Source of the DNA: Adonisia turfae CCMR0081
GTDB lineage: Bacteria > Cyanobacteriota > Cyanobacteriia > Phormidesmidales > Phormidesmidaceae
Length of the DNA: 64,000 nt
Assembly: GCF_011009555.1 (NCBI RefSeq)
Contig: NZ_QXHD01000004.1
Coordinates: 1,164,556-1,228,555, forward strand
Reading direction: 5' to 3'
Below the pieces are notes generated by a model. That model saw only the letters and a list, made by a program, of their open reading frames with translations. It made no database searches and was not told the origin of the DNA. A program made the translations under genes and the position numbers. Within the stretch, counting starts at the first letter, position 1. Every line of letters starts with the position of its first letter. Shown here in pieces: positions 46,801 through 54,320 of the stretch.

Positions 46801-48455
46801 ATAAACAATTAGTAGCCTATGTAGTTCCAGAATCAGATAAAAGACCTAATCTCTTTGAAGTAGAAAGCAAAAACCCCTCAGATTCTCATAAATTATGGGA
46901 ATCTTTAGTACAAGCAGGTCTCCAAAAAGCTCAGCATGATCTTTGGCATGTAGATGCGAAAATATTTTCGCATCTATGGAAGTATCAAGACCATTTATAT
47001 GCCATCTCAGTATGCAGGGCACTAAGAAAGCTAGGCGCTTATAATTCAGCTGGAGAGAAATATAGTTTAGATGATTTGATATCCAAGTGTCAGATTGCGC
47101 CCCGCTACCGTAGATGGGTACTTAGAGCTTTGAATGTATTGATTGCGGAAGGATGGATACAACAACAAGGTGAGGTCTACGAAAGTATCATTGGCTTACC
47201 AACACTTGTTTCTGAAGAGTTATCACCAGAAGTTCAGTCAGAACTATCTCAAAGCAATGAGTTTACAAAAGTATGGGTTGATTTCCTCGATATCAGTGCA
47301 GCTGAGATCTTACCAAACATTCTCACCGAAAAAATACACTCTGGAGAATTATATGCTAATGAAAAACTTGCCGTGGATGGCTATCAGAAAAGATTTGCCT
47401 ACTGTCATGCCATAGCTAGCGAACTAGCTAAAGTTTTGGTGCAAAATCTAGGACCGCAAAAGCAACTACGTATATTAGAAGTTGGTGCAGGTTACGGTTC
47501 CTGTACGTTACATTTACTGCCGCTTCTGCCTCCAGATCAAACCACCTACGTTTTCACAGACATCTCTAACTTTTTTCTCCAGAGAGCCAAAGAAAGTTTT
47601 GCTGATTACCCCTTCATTAGCTACGGCCTGTTAGACTTGGAGAAAGATCCTCATATTCAGGGGTATGAATCTAATAGTTTTGATGTCGTTATCGCAGCAA
47701 GTGTTCTACATACTACCCGTGATTTAGAGAAAACGTTGCAGCATGTTCGTTCTCTGCTGGCTCCCAATGGATTGCTTCTATTAATAGAAGAAACTAAGTT
47801 TCACCGGTCATTTGATCTACATTTGGGACTTCAGCAAGGGTTTGATGTATTCGAGGATGAGAAATTACGTACAAAGCATGCTCTTTTGTCTAGAGAACAG
47901 TGGCAGACGTTATTCGCCGCTAACGAATTTGAAGAAAGTGTAGTTTTGAATCAACCTGGTTGTGTGGCTGATTTTATAGGACTTGATGTTCTAATGTCTA
48001 GAGGTCCATCTTCAGTAAGGCGGTTTAAGTCTGTTGAGTTGCGCAACTTCCTACAAGAAAAGTTGCCCAATTACATGCTCCCTTCTGCGTTTATATTACT
48101 GGATAAGTTTCCTTTAACTCCTAATGGTAAATTAGACCGTTCTGCCCTACCTAACATTCAAGGTAGAGGGCGGTGTCCACAGTTAAGAACAGATTATGTA
48201 TCACCCCGAACCAAGAATGAGAAACTCATTGTTGCTATTTGGCAAGAAATTCTCCAAGTAGACAAGATAGGGATTTATGATAATTTCTTTGAGTTAGGTG
48301 GAGACTCTTTGCTTGCCACACGAATTATTGCTCAGATGCGCAAAGCGTTTGAGCTGGAGTTACCCTTAGTCATCATTTATGAGTCACCTACTGTGGCTGG
48401 CATCTCGGAAAAAATTGAGAATGTGACTTCTGCTACTACATTAGGTAGCCATTAA
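43818..48455 (+). CDS. NRPS4: docking-Cy-A(MT)-PCP, cysteine type
   Basis: 1545 residues from a GTG preceded by AAGGA. Order: TubC-type docking domain (1-55), heterocyclization domain with the full DLMISDAWS at 215-223, A domain (YTSGSTGKPKG near 705) interrupted by a methyltransferase with SAM motif LEVGAGYG near 1221, then NGKLDR and a carrier with GGDSL (Ser1497). By-eye specificity residues D-L-Y-N-M-S-L-I-W-K fit cysteine. It is a close relative of NRPS1 in layout. It should take the PKS2 chain, add cysteine, cyclize and methylate, giving a final methyl-thiazoline like the last step of yersiniabactin. Unlike HMWP1 or PchF it has no C-terminal thioesterase, although it is the last module here. 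The start follows the halogenase by 200 bases. Confidence 0.92.
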   Translation: MKQSTEEFVSYLKDLGIRLQRKGDYLHCNAPKGTLTSTLRTQLAERKVEVLAFMDKFSAVESISSGSQSLPTIVPNESSRYQPFPLNDVQQAYWLGRNDAFELSNISTHAYAEVDIINLDLKRFENILNRIINHHEMMRAIVLPDGRQQIIEEVPAYKIEVLDLSESDPDTRNSHLMRIRDRMSHQVLPIDQYPLFEFRAVKLSKSKTRLYSSIDLMISDAWSFDILKRDFIQLIHHPESSLTPLELSFRDYVLAEISLRKSTLYHRSLAYWRDRLHTLPAAPQLPLAKSLATIDRPRFVHYSKRFEPDTWNRLKRRGYKANLTPSVVVLAAFAEILTAWSKDPRFTINVTLFKRFPLHPQVNKIVGDFTSLALLAVDNSAQSSFEVRAQRIQKQLWNDIDHRYVSGLEVLREIAKLQKRPSAALMPVVYTSTLGNDSIDTEAFMGSLTQTTDLPPSPSNEEMGEIVYSLSQTPQVYLDHQAVEDDGALIVNWDAIKNLFPPNFLDDMFAAYCEFLSRLADEDDLWQEPKRQLLPPTQLKQLTDINATEIAIPEDALLHTLFFNQVALHRQKAAVITSERTLTYQELSDRTNQLGHHLRQLGTRSNQLIAVVMEKGWEQVVAVLGIHASGAAYVPIDPALPTERRQHLLREANVQWVITQPKLDASLEWPDNIKRLCIDYTTRPPSSIGPLEPIQKSSDLAYVIYTSGSTGKPKGVMIDHRGAVNTILDINQRFNVTSQDHVFALSSLSFDLSVYDIFGTLAAGGTIVIPDADATKDPAHWIKLMAQQQVSIWNSVPALMQMLMEYAADCPELLSKSLRLVMLSGDWLPLNLPKQIKDICEDIQLVSLGGATEASIWSILYPIEQVDPTWKSIPYGRPMANQSMYVFNDALELCPLWVPGQLYIGGIGLAKGYWQNEEKTNASFIIHPQTKERLYKTGDLGRYLPDGNIEFLGREDFQVKIKGHRIELGEIETNLQQHTAVKEALVAAVGESREDKQLVAYVVPESDKRPNLFEVESKNPSDSHKLWESLVQAGLQKAQHDLWHVDAKIFSHLWKYQDHLYAISVCRALRKLGAYNSAGEKYSLDDLISKCQIAPRYRRWVLRALNVLIAEGWIQQQGEVYESIIGLPTLVSEELSPEVQSELSQSNEFTKVWVDFLDISAAEILPNILTEKIHSGELYANEKLAVDGYQKRFAYCHAIASELAKVLVQNLGPQKQLRILEVGAGYGSCTLHLLPLLPPDQTTYVFTDISNFFLQRAKESFADYPFISYGLLDLEKDPHIQGYESNSFDVVIAASVLHTTRDLEKTLQHVRSLLAPNGLLLLIEETKFHRSFDLHLGLQQGFDVFEDEKLRTKHALLSREQWQTLFAANEFEESVVLNQPGCVADFIGLDVLMSRGPSSVRRFKSVELRNFLQEKLPNYMLPSAFILLDKFPLTPNGKLDRSALPNIQGRGRCPQLRTDYVSPRTKNEKLIVAIWQEILQVDKIGIYDNFFELGGDSLLATRIIAQMRKAFELELPLVIIYESPTVAGISEKIENVTSATTLGSH

Positions 48456-48579
48456 GGAGAGCGAAGAATCTACAGTAAAAGATTCAAAATGTTTGACGAG
48501 ATAAAGACTTACAGACTTTGTTAACCTTTAGTAGTCTAGTGTTTTTAATTATGCATAGTTGATGAGATAGACAACCATA

Positions 48580-49350
48580 ATGCTCGTTCCTAAAAATTCC
48601 TGGGTAACTTGTCCCAACCCTAATACTTTGGCTAGTTTACGACTATTTTGCTTTCCCTACGCTGGCGGTAGCGCTTTGAGCTTTCGTAACTGGTCAGAGC
48701 AGTTGCCTACCACGATAGAAGTCTGCCCCATTGAACTACCTGGAAGAGGGATGAGGATAAAGGAGACTCCCTTTACTCAAATGTCCCTTCTAGTTAAAGA
48801 GCTTGTACAGTCTCTGCTTCCCTATCTTGATAAACCCTTTGTCTTTCTTGGGCATAGTCTGGGCGCGCTGGTTTGCTTTGAACTAACCCGTTGCCTTCGC
48901 AAAATCGGTGCTTACACTCCGACGCATTTGTTTGTTTCTGGTCACTGCGCCCCTCAATTGCCCTTCTCAGTTCCTCCTATTCATACATTACCGGATGCTG
49001 AATTTATAGAGAACTTGCGTCGTCTACATGGAACACCAGAAGCAGCACTTGTTAATAAAGAGTTAATGCAATTACTCTTACCAGCTCTCAGATCAGATTT
49101 TGCGGTTTTTACAACCTACACTTATCAGCCAGAATTTCCGTTAAAGTGTCCAATAACAGCTTTTGGTGGTTTGCAAGATCCAGTTATGAGCTGTGAGATG
49201 CTGGAAGCATGGAAAAAGCAAACCAGTGCAGCTTTTTCCATGCAAATGATTCCAGGCGATCACTTTTTCATTCATACTGCGCAATCACTTCTGTTACAGT
49301 TTCTAACTCAAAGCTTAAACAGCATTACTGACCAAATGTCTTGCATATAA
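48580..49350 (+). CDS. Stand-alone type II thioesterase
   Basis: 256 residues, alpha/beta hydrolase of the GrsT/YbtT family. It begins with the typical FCFPYAGGSALSFRNW. The nucleophile elbow is GHSLG (Ser93) and the catalytic His lies in GDHFFIH near the C-terminus; an Asp in LQDPVM is the probable third member. Such enzymes remove wrong or stalled acyl groups from carrier domains. Because no module in the window carries its own thioesterase, this protein may also release the final product, an inference. It follows NRPS4 by 124 bases and ends the assembly-line run; the next gene remnants belong to mobile elements. Confidence 0.9.
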   Translation: MLVPKNSWVTCPNPNTLASLRLFCFPYAGGSALSFRNWSEQLPTTIEVCPIELPGRGMRIKETPFTQMSLLVKELVQSLLPYLDKPFVFLGHSLGALVCFELTRCLRKIGAYTPTHLFVSGHCAPQLPFSVPPIHTLPDAEFIENLRRLHGTPEAALVNKELMQLLLPALRSDFAVFTTYTYQPEFPLKCPITAFGGLQDPVMSCEMLEAWKKQTSAAFSMQMIPGDHFFIHTAQSLLLQFLTQSLNSITDQMSCI

Positions 49351-49463
49351 ATGAGAGGCTCAATCGGTGTTTCAGGGAGCTAGACAAGGGGTATGACCTC
49401 GCCAGGATGTAATTTTCAGTAACGATAGACTAAGGTAATGCCATTGTCGTCGGAGCGCGCAGC

Positions 49464-49742
49464 ATGCCAGCATCTATTGTCAGTAGCGATGCTAATAGTG
49501 TCACGATACAGGTAACCATCCCCTTTAGCAGTTCGATGTTAACCAGTGAGGATGAGATTCAAGAGGTGTTGAATATAGCGGGTCAACTGGCGACAGAAAA
49601 GGCACTTGAACAATACGATAGCGATGGTAGCCCCCTCGACTACGCAGGCCAGCACTGGACCAGCAAAGGTAAAGAGACAAAAGTCTACCAAAGCGTCGTG
49701 CCATCTGCCATCAAAAATCGAGGAATCGACAAAACGCTTTAA
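49464..49742 (+). pseudogene. N-terminal remnant of an ISKra4-family transposase
   Basis: 92 codons reading EDEIQEVLNIAGQLATEKAL, then QYDSDGSPLDYAGQHWTSKGKETKVYQS. This matches the N-terminus of ISKra4-type transposases of cyanobacteria (helix, FDTDGSP, WTSKG, K-x-YQTPYG). The reading ends shortly after YQS in unrelated residues, so about three quarters of the transposase is missing. It marks the right edge of the biosynthetic cluster. No terminal repeats were seen. Confidence 0.55.
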
Positions 49743-49908
49743 TTTCAAGGTTCATGATAGCTTACATTCAGCAGATTATTTTTAGTCGTATTTTTAGTGT
49801 AACCAATATAAAGGGGATTAGTTTGGGTAGAATTTCTACCATCGGGCGATGCCCACGCTAGATTGGGTGTTTCGCTCTGCGGGTTGTTTCAAAGAATGGG
49901 AGTTGCCA

Positions 49909-50559
49909 ATGGCTCGTGATATTCCTGAGCCCACCTTTATTGAGTTTGGGCAGGTAACACAGGCACCGGCTAAGCCCCCTCGGGATTTAGCGGAAACTCA
50001 GGTCAGTCAGCTATTTGAGGCCCTGGCCTACCGGGGTGATTCTGAAGTGCGCGACCGGGCAATTCTCCAGGTGCTCAGTCATGGATTACGGGCTAGGGAA
50101 GTGTGCGGTCTGGATATCAGCGATTACGACGGACAGCGGTTGAGGGTCCGTGAAGCCAAGTGGGGCAGCGATGGCCTAGTCCCCTTGAAGCCGGATGCGG
50201 TTGCCGCCTTGGATAGCTATCTGGGGTGGTTGGTACGGAATGGGTTTGCCGTTAGTCAGGAGGCTTCCCTGTTTATCAGTTTGTCGAACAACAGCCGGGG
50301 ACAGCGCTTGGGCTATAGCGGTATCTATGAGCTGGTCAAGGATTTGGCGCAAGCCAGTGAGTTAGACGACATTCACCCTCACCGCATGAGACATACCTTT
50401 GCCACCTCTCTCGTAGCTGCTGGCATGAATCCCTTGTTGGCTAAGCGAGCGGTTCGCATTCGCTCTGACAAGATCTTTGCCAGGTATAGTGACCGGGCTT
50501 TGGATATCAAAATGGAAGAGGCCTTTGAAGATCTCTATGGCACACCAAAAGAGTCATGA
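49909..50559 (+). CDS. Tyrosine recombinase (XerC/integrase-type catalytic domain)
   Basis: 216 residues from the ATG at 49909, which has GGGAG six bases upstream; a longer start at 49849 lacks a ribosome site. Catalytic residues visible: Arg in HGLRAREVC, Lys in REAKWGSDG, the HxxR box HPHRMRHTFAT, and the nucleophile Tyr in FARYSDRAL. Only the catalytic domain with a short N-terminal arm is present; the usual SAM-like core-binding domain of about 90 residues is missing or very short. It may resolve plasmid multimers or integrate the element. A 28-bp near-palindrome lies 19 bases after its stop. A second, broken copy of a related recombinase is at 52788-53276, so the segment between may have been exchanged by these enzymes. 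Confidence 0.82.
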   Translation: MARDIPEPTFIEFGQVTQAPAKPPRDLAETQVSQLFEALAYRGDSEVRDRAILQVLSHGLRAREVCGLDISDYDGQRLRVREAKWGSDGLVPLKPDAVAALDSYLGWLVRNGFAVSQEASLFISLSNNSRGQRLGYSGIYELVKDLAQASELDDIHPHRMRHTFATSLVAAGMNPLLAKRAVRIRSDKIFARYSDRALDIKMEEAFEDLYGTPKES

Positions 50560-50577
50560 TCTGTTGATTTTTCAAAC

Positions 50578-50605
50578 TCACGTTGTGGACATGTCTACAA
50601 CGTGA
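50578..50605. repeat. 28-bp near-perfect palindrome after the recombinase gene
   Basis: TCACGTTGTGGAC-AT-GTCTACAACGTGA: arms match at 12 of 13 positions around a two-base centre. It could be a terminator stem without a T-tract, or the recombinase's own target; dimeric half-sites are typical of tyrosine recombinase sites. Confidence 0.6.
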
Positions 50606-50986
50606 AACTCCCACATGGCAAGGATTCTGGGCGGAATGCTAGAGATATGGATATTTATCGGACATAGACTTTTGGCACTCTAGGCCTTGATCGAGAATAG
50701 GGTATTTCAGAGTATGGAGTTGTTCAAATAACCGGAGAGATTGACGGATGGATTCGGTGTACCTAACTGATTCAGATCGCTAATTGCCTCATATTGCAGC
50801 TTCGATTAAATAGCTGCAGGATTCAAATTATCTGATTTTAGATATCAACATCACTACAGATAGAATCCGAAACCGTTGATGAGCAAGGTATTGAAACAAA
50901 CTATAGCGTTTCTATAGTGCGCGTTGTTCAGTTACTAATTACACCTCAGCGCAGCTTTCCTTCAGCGACTAGTCTGAGTTGTAGAT
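50606..50986. other. Non-coding gap
   Basis: About 380 bases with no gene or repeat that I can support. Confidence 0.4.
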
Positions 50987-51199
50987 CTACACACTGGGGC
51001 TAAGGTTATTTAGACGCTCGGTATTTTCAATTACTTGAGGTGTTAGGCGTTCCGTCATTTGTAGCAGCCGCGCAATGGTTGCTTCATTCTGGGCCTGACG
51101 TTCGATTAGAGTTGAGATCGCAGCCGTATTTGCCTCTTGCTGCTCAGCAATACGCTCTAATATCGCTTGTAGCTCTTCACTCATTGAATTGCTTGTCAT
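50987..51199 (-). CDS. Small coiled-coil protein, function unknown
   Basis: 70 residues (65 if started at the second Met, 51184). Nearly the whole chain is helical with heptad-like spacing: LQAILERIAEQQEAN, then ISTLIERQAQNEATIARLLQ, then a NTERLNNLS tail. No enzyme motif or membrane segment. Short coiled-coil proteins of this kind are common in cyanobacteria and on plasmids, but I cannot give a role. Neighbours on the same strand upstream are two unrecognised plasmid-type genes. Confidence 0.5.
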   Translation of the reverse strand: MTSNSMSEELQAILERIAEQQEANTAAISTLIERQAQNEATIARLLQMTERLTPQVIENTERLNNLSPSV

Positions 51200-51322
51200 A
51201 ACCGACTGGACACAAGTATATAACCACCCTCTGAGTTTCTATCCTCCTGCAGCAATCTGTATAACAGCATCACAGCAATAAGGAAATTGTAAGTAAACTA
51301 TCAGTAAAATTTGCTTAAATCA

Positions 51323-51769
51323 TTACCAGGGCAAACGCCAACGGGTTCGTTTCGCCTCTTGTCGAACCAGACCAACAATCGCGTCATTAACTTCCTCTTG
51401 GTCCTCACCACCAATGGTCCCGATCATACGTTCAAGTTCGTGAGCTGTTATCGACTCGTTAACCATGTAGGCTTCCTGCGCTGGCTGGGGCAATGAACTT
51501 CGGTCGTTACGCTTACCACCAGTTTCTCGATAGAGTTCGTCTACGTCACAATCAAATAGTTCCTGGGTTTGTGCGATCGCACTGTCACGATAAACATCGC
51601 CTGCGCCTCCATTGTCTTTGATGGCCTTGTTAAAGCGACGGTTAACAATGGCCCCATCAACCCGGTGACGCTTAGGCGTTAGCGCCTGCGAGTTGCCCGA
51701 TAGATCCAACTGGGACGCCTGTTCCTCGTAATTGTTTTTCTCTTCCTTCCAGAAGTTCAAAAAACCCAT
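51323..51769 (-). CDS. Conserved-looking plasmid protein, function unknown
   Basis: 148 residues from the ATG at 51769 (MGFLNFWKEEKNNYEEQ); a longer frame begins at 51829 but the added residues look unlike protein. It has a hydrophilic N-terminus and then a patterned region, KAIKDNGGAGDVYRDSAIAQTQ, LYRETGGKRNDRSSLPQPAQEAYMVNES and a C-terminal RTRWRLPW. I recall similar proteins on cyanobacterial replicons but know no function. It overlaps the 3' end of the upstream gene by about 98 bases, an unusually long overlap. No signal peptide or membrane segment. Confidence 0.6.
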   Translation of the reverse strand: MGFLNFWKEEKNNYEEQASQLDLSGNSQALTPKRHRVDGAIVNRRFNKAIKDNGGAGDVYRDSAIAQTQELFDCDVDELYRETGGKRNDRSSLPQPAQEAYMVNESITAHELERMIGTIGGEDQEEVNDAIVGLVRQEAKRTRWRLPW

Positions 51770-52148
51770 TATTTCGTGCTTCCTGTTGTTCGTCAGCAGT
51801 AAAATCGGTCGATGTGAAAATCTGTTCAAGGCCCGCTTTGATGATGTCCAGACCGTCTTCGTACATCAAAAACTCGTCCAGGATTTCATTACGGTACTCG
51901 TAATCCCATCGGTCTTGAGTGAAATTGAACCCATGAACGATAAGTGTCCAGGGGTCTAAAGTGCCTTTGTAGTGCAAAGCTGCCTCAAACCGGGCTAAAG
52001 CTGCTATCCAGGTCTTTTTATAGCGTCTATCCCCAAACAACTTAACCTCTCTCACATAGTCATCTAATGACCCTGTGAGCTTGCCCTTAAAGCTATTGAG
52101 TTTGGACCAACTTTTCCAAACCCGTTTTTTAAGCTGCTGCATTTTCAT
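51672..52148 (-). CDS. Hypothetical protein
   Basis: 158 residues with a very basic N-terminus (MKMQQLKKRVWKSWSK) and a Trp/Tyr-rich helical middle, RRYKKTWIAALARFEAALHY and FTQDRWDYEYRNEILDEFLM. I do not recognise a family. The last 30 residues overlap the next gene in another frame and look less like natural protein, so the true gene may once have ended earlier or a frameshift may join the two. Same strand as the two small genes downstream, likely co-transcribed. Confidence 0.55.
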   Translation of the reverse strand: MKMQQLKKRVWKSWSKLNSFKGKLTGSLDDYVREVKLFGDRRYKKTWIAALARFEAALHYKGTLDPWTLIVHGFNFTQDRWDYEYRNEILDEFLMYEDGLDIIKAGLEQIFTSTDFTADEQQEARNNGFFELLEGREKQLRGTGVPVGSIGQLAGANA

Positions 52149-52423
52149 GGGTTCACCTGTGTTTACGGACGTAAATACATCTGAACTATGGTAATGATAC
52201 CGTTGCTAACTAGTGCTGTCTACTAGATGTTAAGCGACCTTTCAGAACATATACAGCCAGAAAATTTTACCCTGGTCTCTGCCTGGTTGCTGTCTACTGA
52301 CTATCGCTAATGCTGTAACCAGTCGCATTGCCAGTACTATCGTAATAAATGGCAACCCATTGATGTCCAGAAATACTGTAGTAAACCGAACCTGACTTTC
52401 TTCAGAAAATAAGTGCTTGTGCC

Positions 52424-52567
52424 TCACTTAGAAACGTCAAGTCACAGGACCGCAAAGCACGGGATGGGCGTAATCCGAAAACGGTTGAAGTGATCAAGAT
52501 TCCGGCAACGACGATTCCTGCCTTTTCTGCAGGTAAGGGCTTTAAGGATCGGGTGAAAAACGCATAG
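52424..52567 (+). pseudogene. 3' fragment of an HU-type DNA-binding protein gene
   Basis: The frame reads [20 protein letters not shown], then [18 protein letters not shown] and stop. This is the C-terminal arm and tail of HU (ARDGRNP-x-T-G-x-x-I-x-IPA, P-x-FSAGK-x-F-K-x-x-V). The N-terminal helices are not found upstream, so only the last third is left. Confidence 0.75.
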
Positions 52568-52672
52568 CTTGGTTAAGACCTAACGATTCATTACTGTGGG
52601 TGCTCAATGGGACATCCATCTTTCAGACTTAGTTCTAGCTAAATAGTTTTAATAGATAACTAGAATAAAGCT

Positions 52673-52798
52673 ATGGCTCGAAAGTACTGTCCATTTAGGT
52701 TCTTCTGTGAAACTGTTACTCAAACACCGGGATTGGTAGCATCTCAATGTCCCAACTTAGGGGCATGCTCAGAGCTAGCCAAATTGGATGGGGAATGA
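52673..52798 (+). CDS. Short Cys-rich ORF, possibly a gene fragment
   Basis: 41 residues, MARKYCPFRFFCETVT, then ASQCPNLGACSEL. Four cysteines spaced C-x5-C-x15-C-x5-C could bind a metal. It stops exactly where the second recombinase reading begins (one base over), so it may be an N-terminal piece joined to the recombinase by a deletion rather than a stand-alone gene. Confidence 0.35.
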   Translation: MARKYCPFRFFCETVTQTPGLVASQCPNLGACSELAKLDGE

Positions 52799-53276
52799 GG
52801 TGGCAGCAAGAAATGTGGGGGATTATGACAATCGGTCTATCTCGATTCAGGGGGCGAAGTGGGGGAGTGATGGCGTTGTGCCGTTATCGGCCCAGGCGTG
52901 TGATGCATTGGATCGTTATTTGGGTTGATGTCTCAACCAGGGGTTTGATACTAGCCTGGAGGCTCCTTTGTTTGTAAGTCTCTCAAATCGGAACCGGGGA
53001 CAGCGGATGGGATACAAAGGGGTATACAACTGCATCAAGGATTTGGCTGAGTTAGCAGAACTGGACGAGAAAATTCATCCGCACCAGCTGCGTCATACAT
53101 TTGGGACTCAGCTAATTCTGGAGGGAATGAATCCTGAGTTTGTGCGCAGGCTGATGCGAATTAAGTCAATGAATGTGTTTGGGCGCTATACCAAACGGGC
53201 TTTGGAACTGAAGGCGAAAGAGAGTTTTTATGATACGCTCCAGGCATCGGAGTCTGGGTTGTTTGGTAAAAGGTAA
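52788..53276 (+). pseudogene. Second tyrosine recombinase, truncated and with an in-frame TGA
   Basis: From MGNEVAARNVGDYD the frame follows the intact recombinase at 49909 almost domain for domain: GAKWGSDGVVPLS, then ALDRYLG, a TGA stop at 52926-52928, then NQGFD, LFVSLSNRNRGQRMGYKGVY, the HxxR box HPHQLRHTFGTQ and Tyr in FGRYTKRAL. The TGA replaces a Trp (TGG) of the intact copy. The region before the first catalytic Arg is missing, so the protein would be inactive even if read through. The downstream part from ATG 52968 could still be translated as a 102-residue fragment. Confidence 0.8.
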
Positions 53277-53307
53277 TCTTGTTTTTGGAGAGAGTGGCTG
53301 GTTCATA

Positions 53308-53332
53308 GTGCCTGACCTCCGATATCAGGCAC
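53308..53332 (+). terminator. Hairpin after the recombinase remnant
   Basis: GTGCCTGA (53308-53315) pairs perfectly with TCAGGCAC (53325-53332) around a nine-base loop. There is no T-run after it, so terminator function is only possible. It separates the recombinase remnant from the partition genes. Confidence 0.45.
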
Positions 53333-53406
53333 AAGGTAGCGTAAGCGTTTCTTTCGACTCCGCTCAAGGAGCACTTACGGCATCAATATCACAGCTAAAA
53401 ATCTAT

Positions 53407-53465
53407 TGAAAATTCTGGAATTCTCAAATTTAACAATTCCATTTAAGAATTCTGAGAATTTTCAG
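53407..53465. promoter_or_regulatory. Two palindromic sites upstream of parA (candidate centromere/operator)
   Basis: Site one, TGAAAATTCTGGAATTCTCA (53407-53426), is an imperfect palindrome of form TRARAATTCYRGAATTYTCA. A variant with one extra central base follows at about 53443-53465 (AAGAATTCTGAGAATTTTCA). Further copies lie inside and just after parB. Such repeated sites around parAB are typical of ParB-binding centromeres, often doubling as the parAB operator. Confidence 0.7.
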
Positions 53466-53517
53466 TCAGATTGAGTTATGATGTGCGCGCACGCTTTGAA
53501 ACTTCGCCACACCAAAG

Positions 53518-54318
53518 ATGCTGAAAAAAGTTATTTCAATCATGTCGAATAGTGGTGGCGTTGGTAAGACCACACTGACGGTTAACCTGGCTTACCAGCT
53601 CGCCCGCAAAGGAAAAAAGGTTGCAATGTTTGGTTGTGACCCCAATGGTTCGTTGACTCTTTTCTGTGGATTGGATGATCCTCCGCAGGAGAAAACAATG
53701 GATTGGGTGTTGCGGCCTGACTTTAAAGGGGACTATCCTCTGTTTCCGGTTTGGAGGGATCGTATCGAGGGGATCGAGGCTTGTCTGGGGGGACTACCAC
53801 TCACTGAAACGACACAGCGACTCGTTTTAGATAAGCGGGGGGCTTACTTATTGGCAGATGCATTGGAAGATCATCCGCTTCCCCACGATGTGCTAATTAT
53901 TGATTGCCCTGGCACGATTGAGCAGCTACATATCGCAGCTCTGTCGGCAAGTACAGATGTGATTATCACACTGAAGCCAGAGGACAAGGATATGGATGCG
54001 ATGGCTAAATTGCTGGAGTGGATTAGCCTGACTCGCACTGAGTTACGTCTAAAGCCTGCGCCTAAGGTGTTTGGAGTGGTGCCAAATGGGGCCAAGAACC
54101 GGGCAATGCATCGAGATAATTTAGGTCTGTCAGATATTGAAGGATTACCTGATATTATGCGGCACATGCAAATTCCGATGTTTCCGACGATTAAGGACAA
54201 TGCCTATATTGCCAATGCCGCGGCTGCCGGGTTGCCATTGGGTATCTACAGAGCAGGGGATCCCAACAACAAGCTTTACGAAAAAATTGCCGTTGAAGTC
54301 ATTAAGGAGATGGATTAG
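53518..54318 (+). CDS. parA: ParA-type partition ATPase
   Basis: 266 residues. The deviant Walker A loop is NSGGVGKTT near residues 11-19; the signature lysine usually found before GG (KGGxGKT) is Ser here. Walker A-prime is in DVLIIDCPG, and the switch region FGCDPNGSLT follows the first strand. No N-terminal HTH is present, so this is the small (type Ib-like) ParA, which usually does not regulate its own operon; the partner ParB would do so. parB starts two bases after its stop. Together with the flanking palindromes this is a plasmid segregation locus. A MinD- or Soj-like role is less likely given the Rep and iteron neighbours. Confidence 0.9.
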   Translation: MLKKVISIMSNSGGVGKTTLTVNLAYQLARKGKKVAMFGCDPNGSLTLFCGLDDPPQEKTMDWVLRPDFKGDYPLFPVWRDRIEGIEACLGGLPLTETTQRLVLDKRGAYLLADALEDHPLPHDVLIIDCPGTIEQLHIAALSASTDVIITLKPEDKDMDAMAKLLEWISLTRTELRLKPAPKVFGVVPNGAKNRAMHRDNLGLSDIEGLPDIMRHMQIPMFPTIKDNAYIANAAAAGLPLGIYRAGDPNNKLYEKIAVEVIKEMD

Positions 54319-54320
54319 CG

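Noticed and set aside
52242..52427. A 61-residue minus-strand frame next to the HU fragment.
   Set aside because: No family features, and it overlaps the position where the lost part of the HU gene would be expected.
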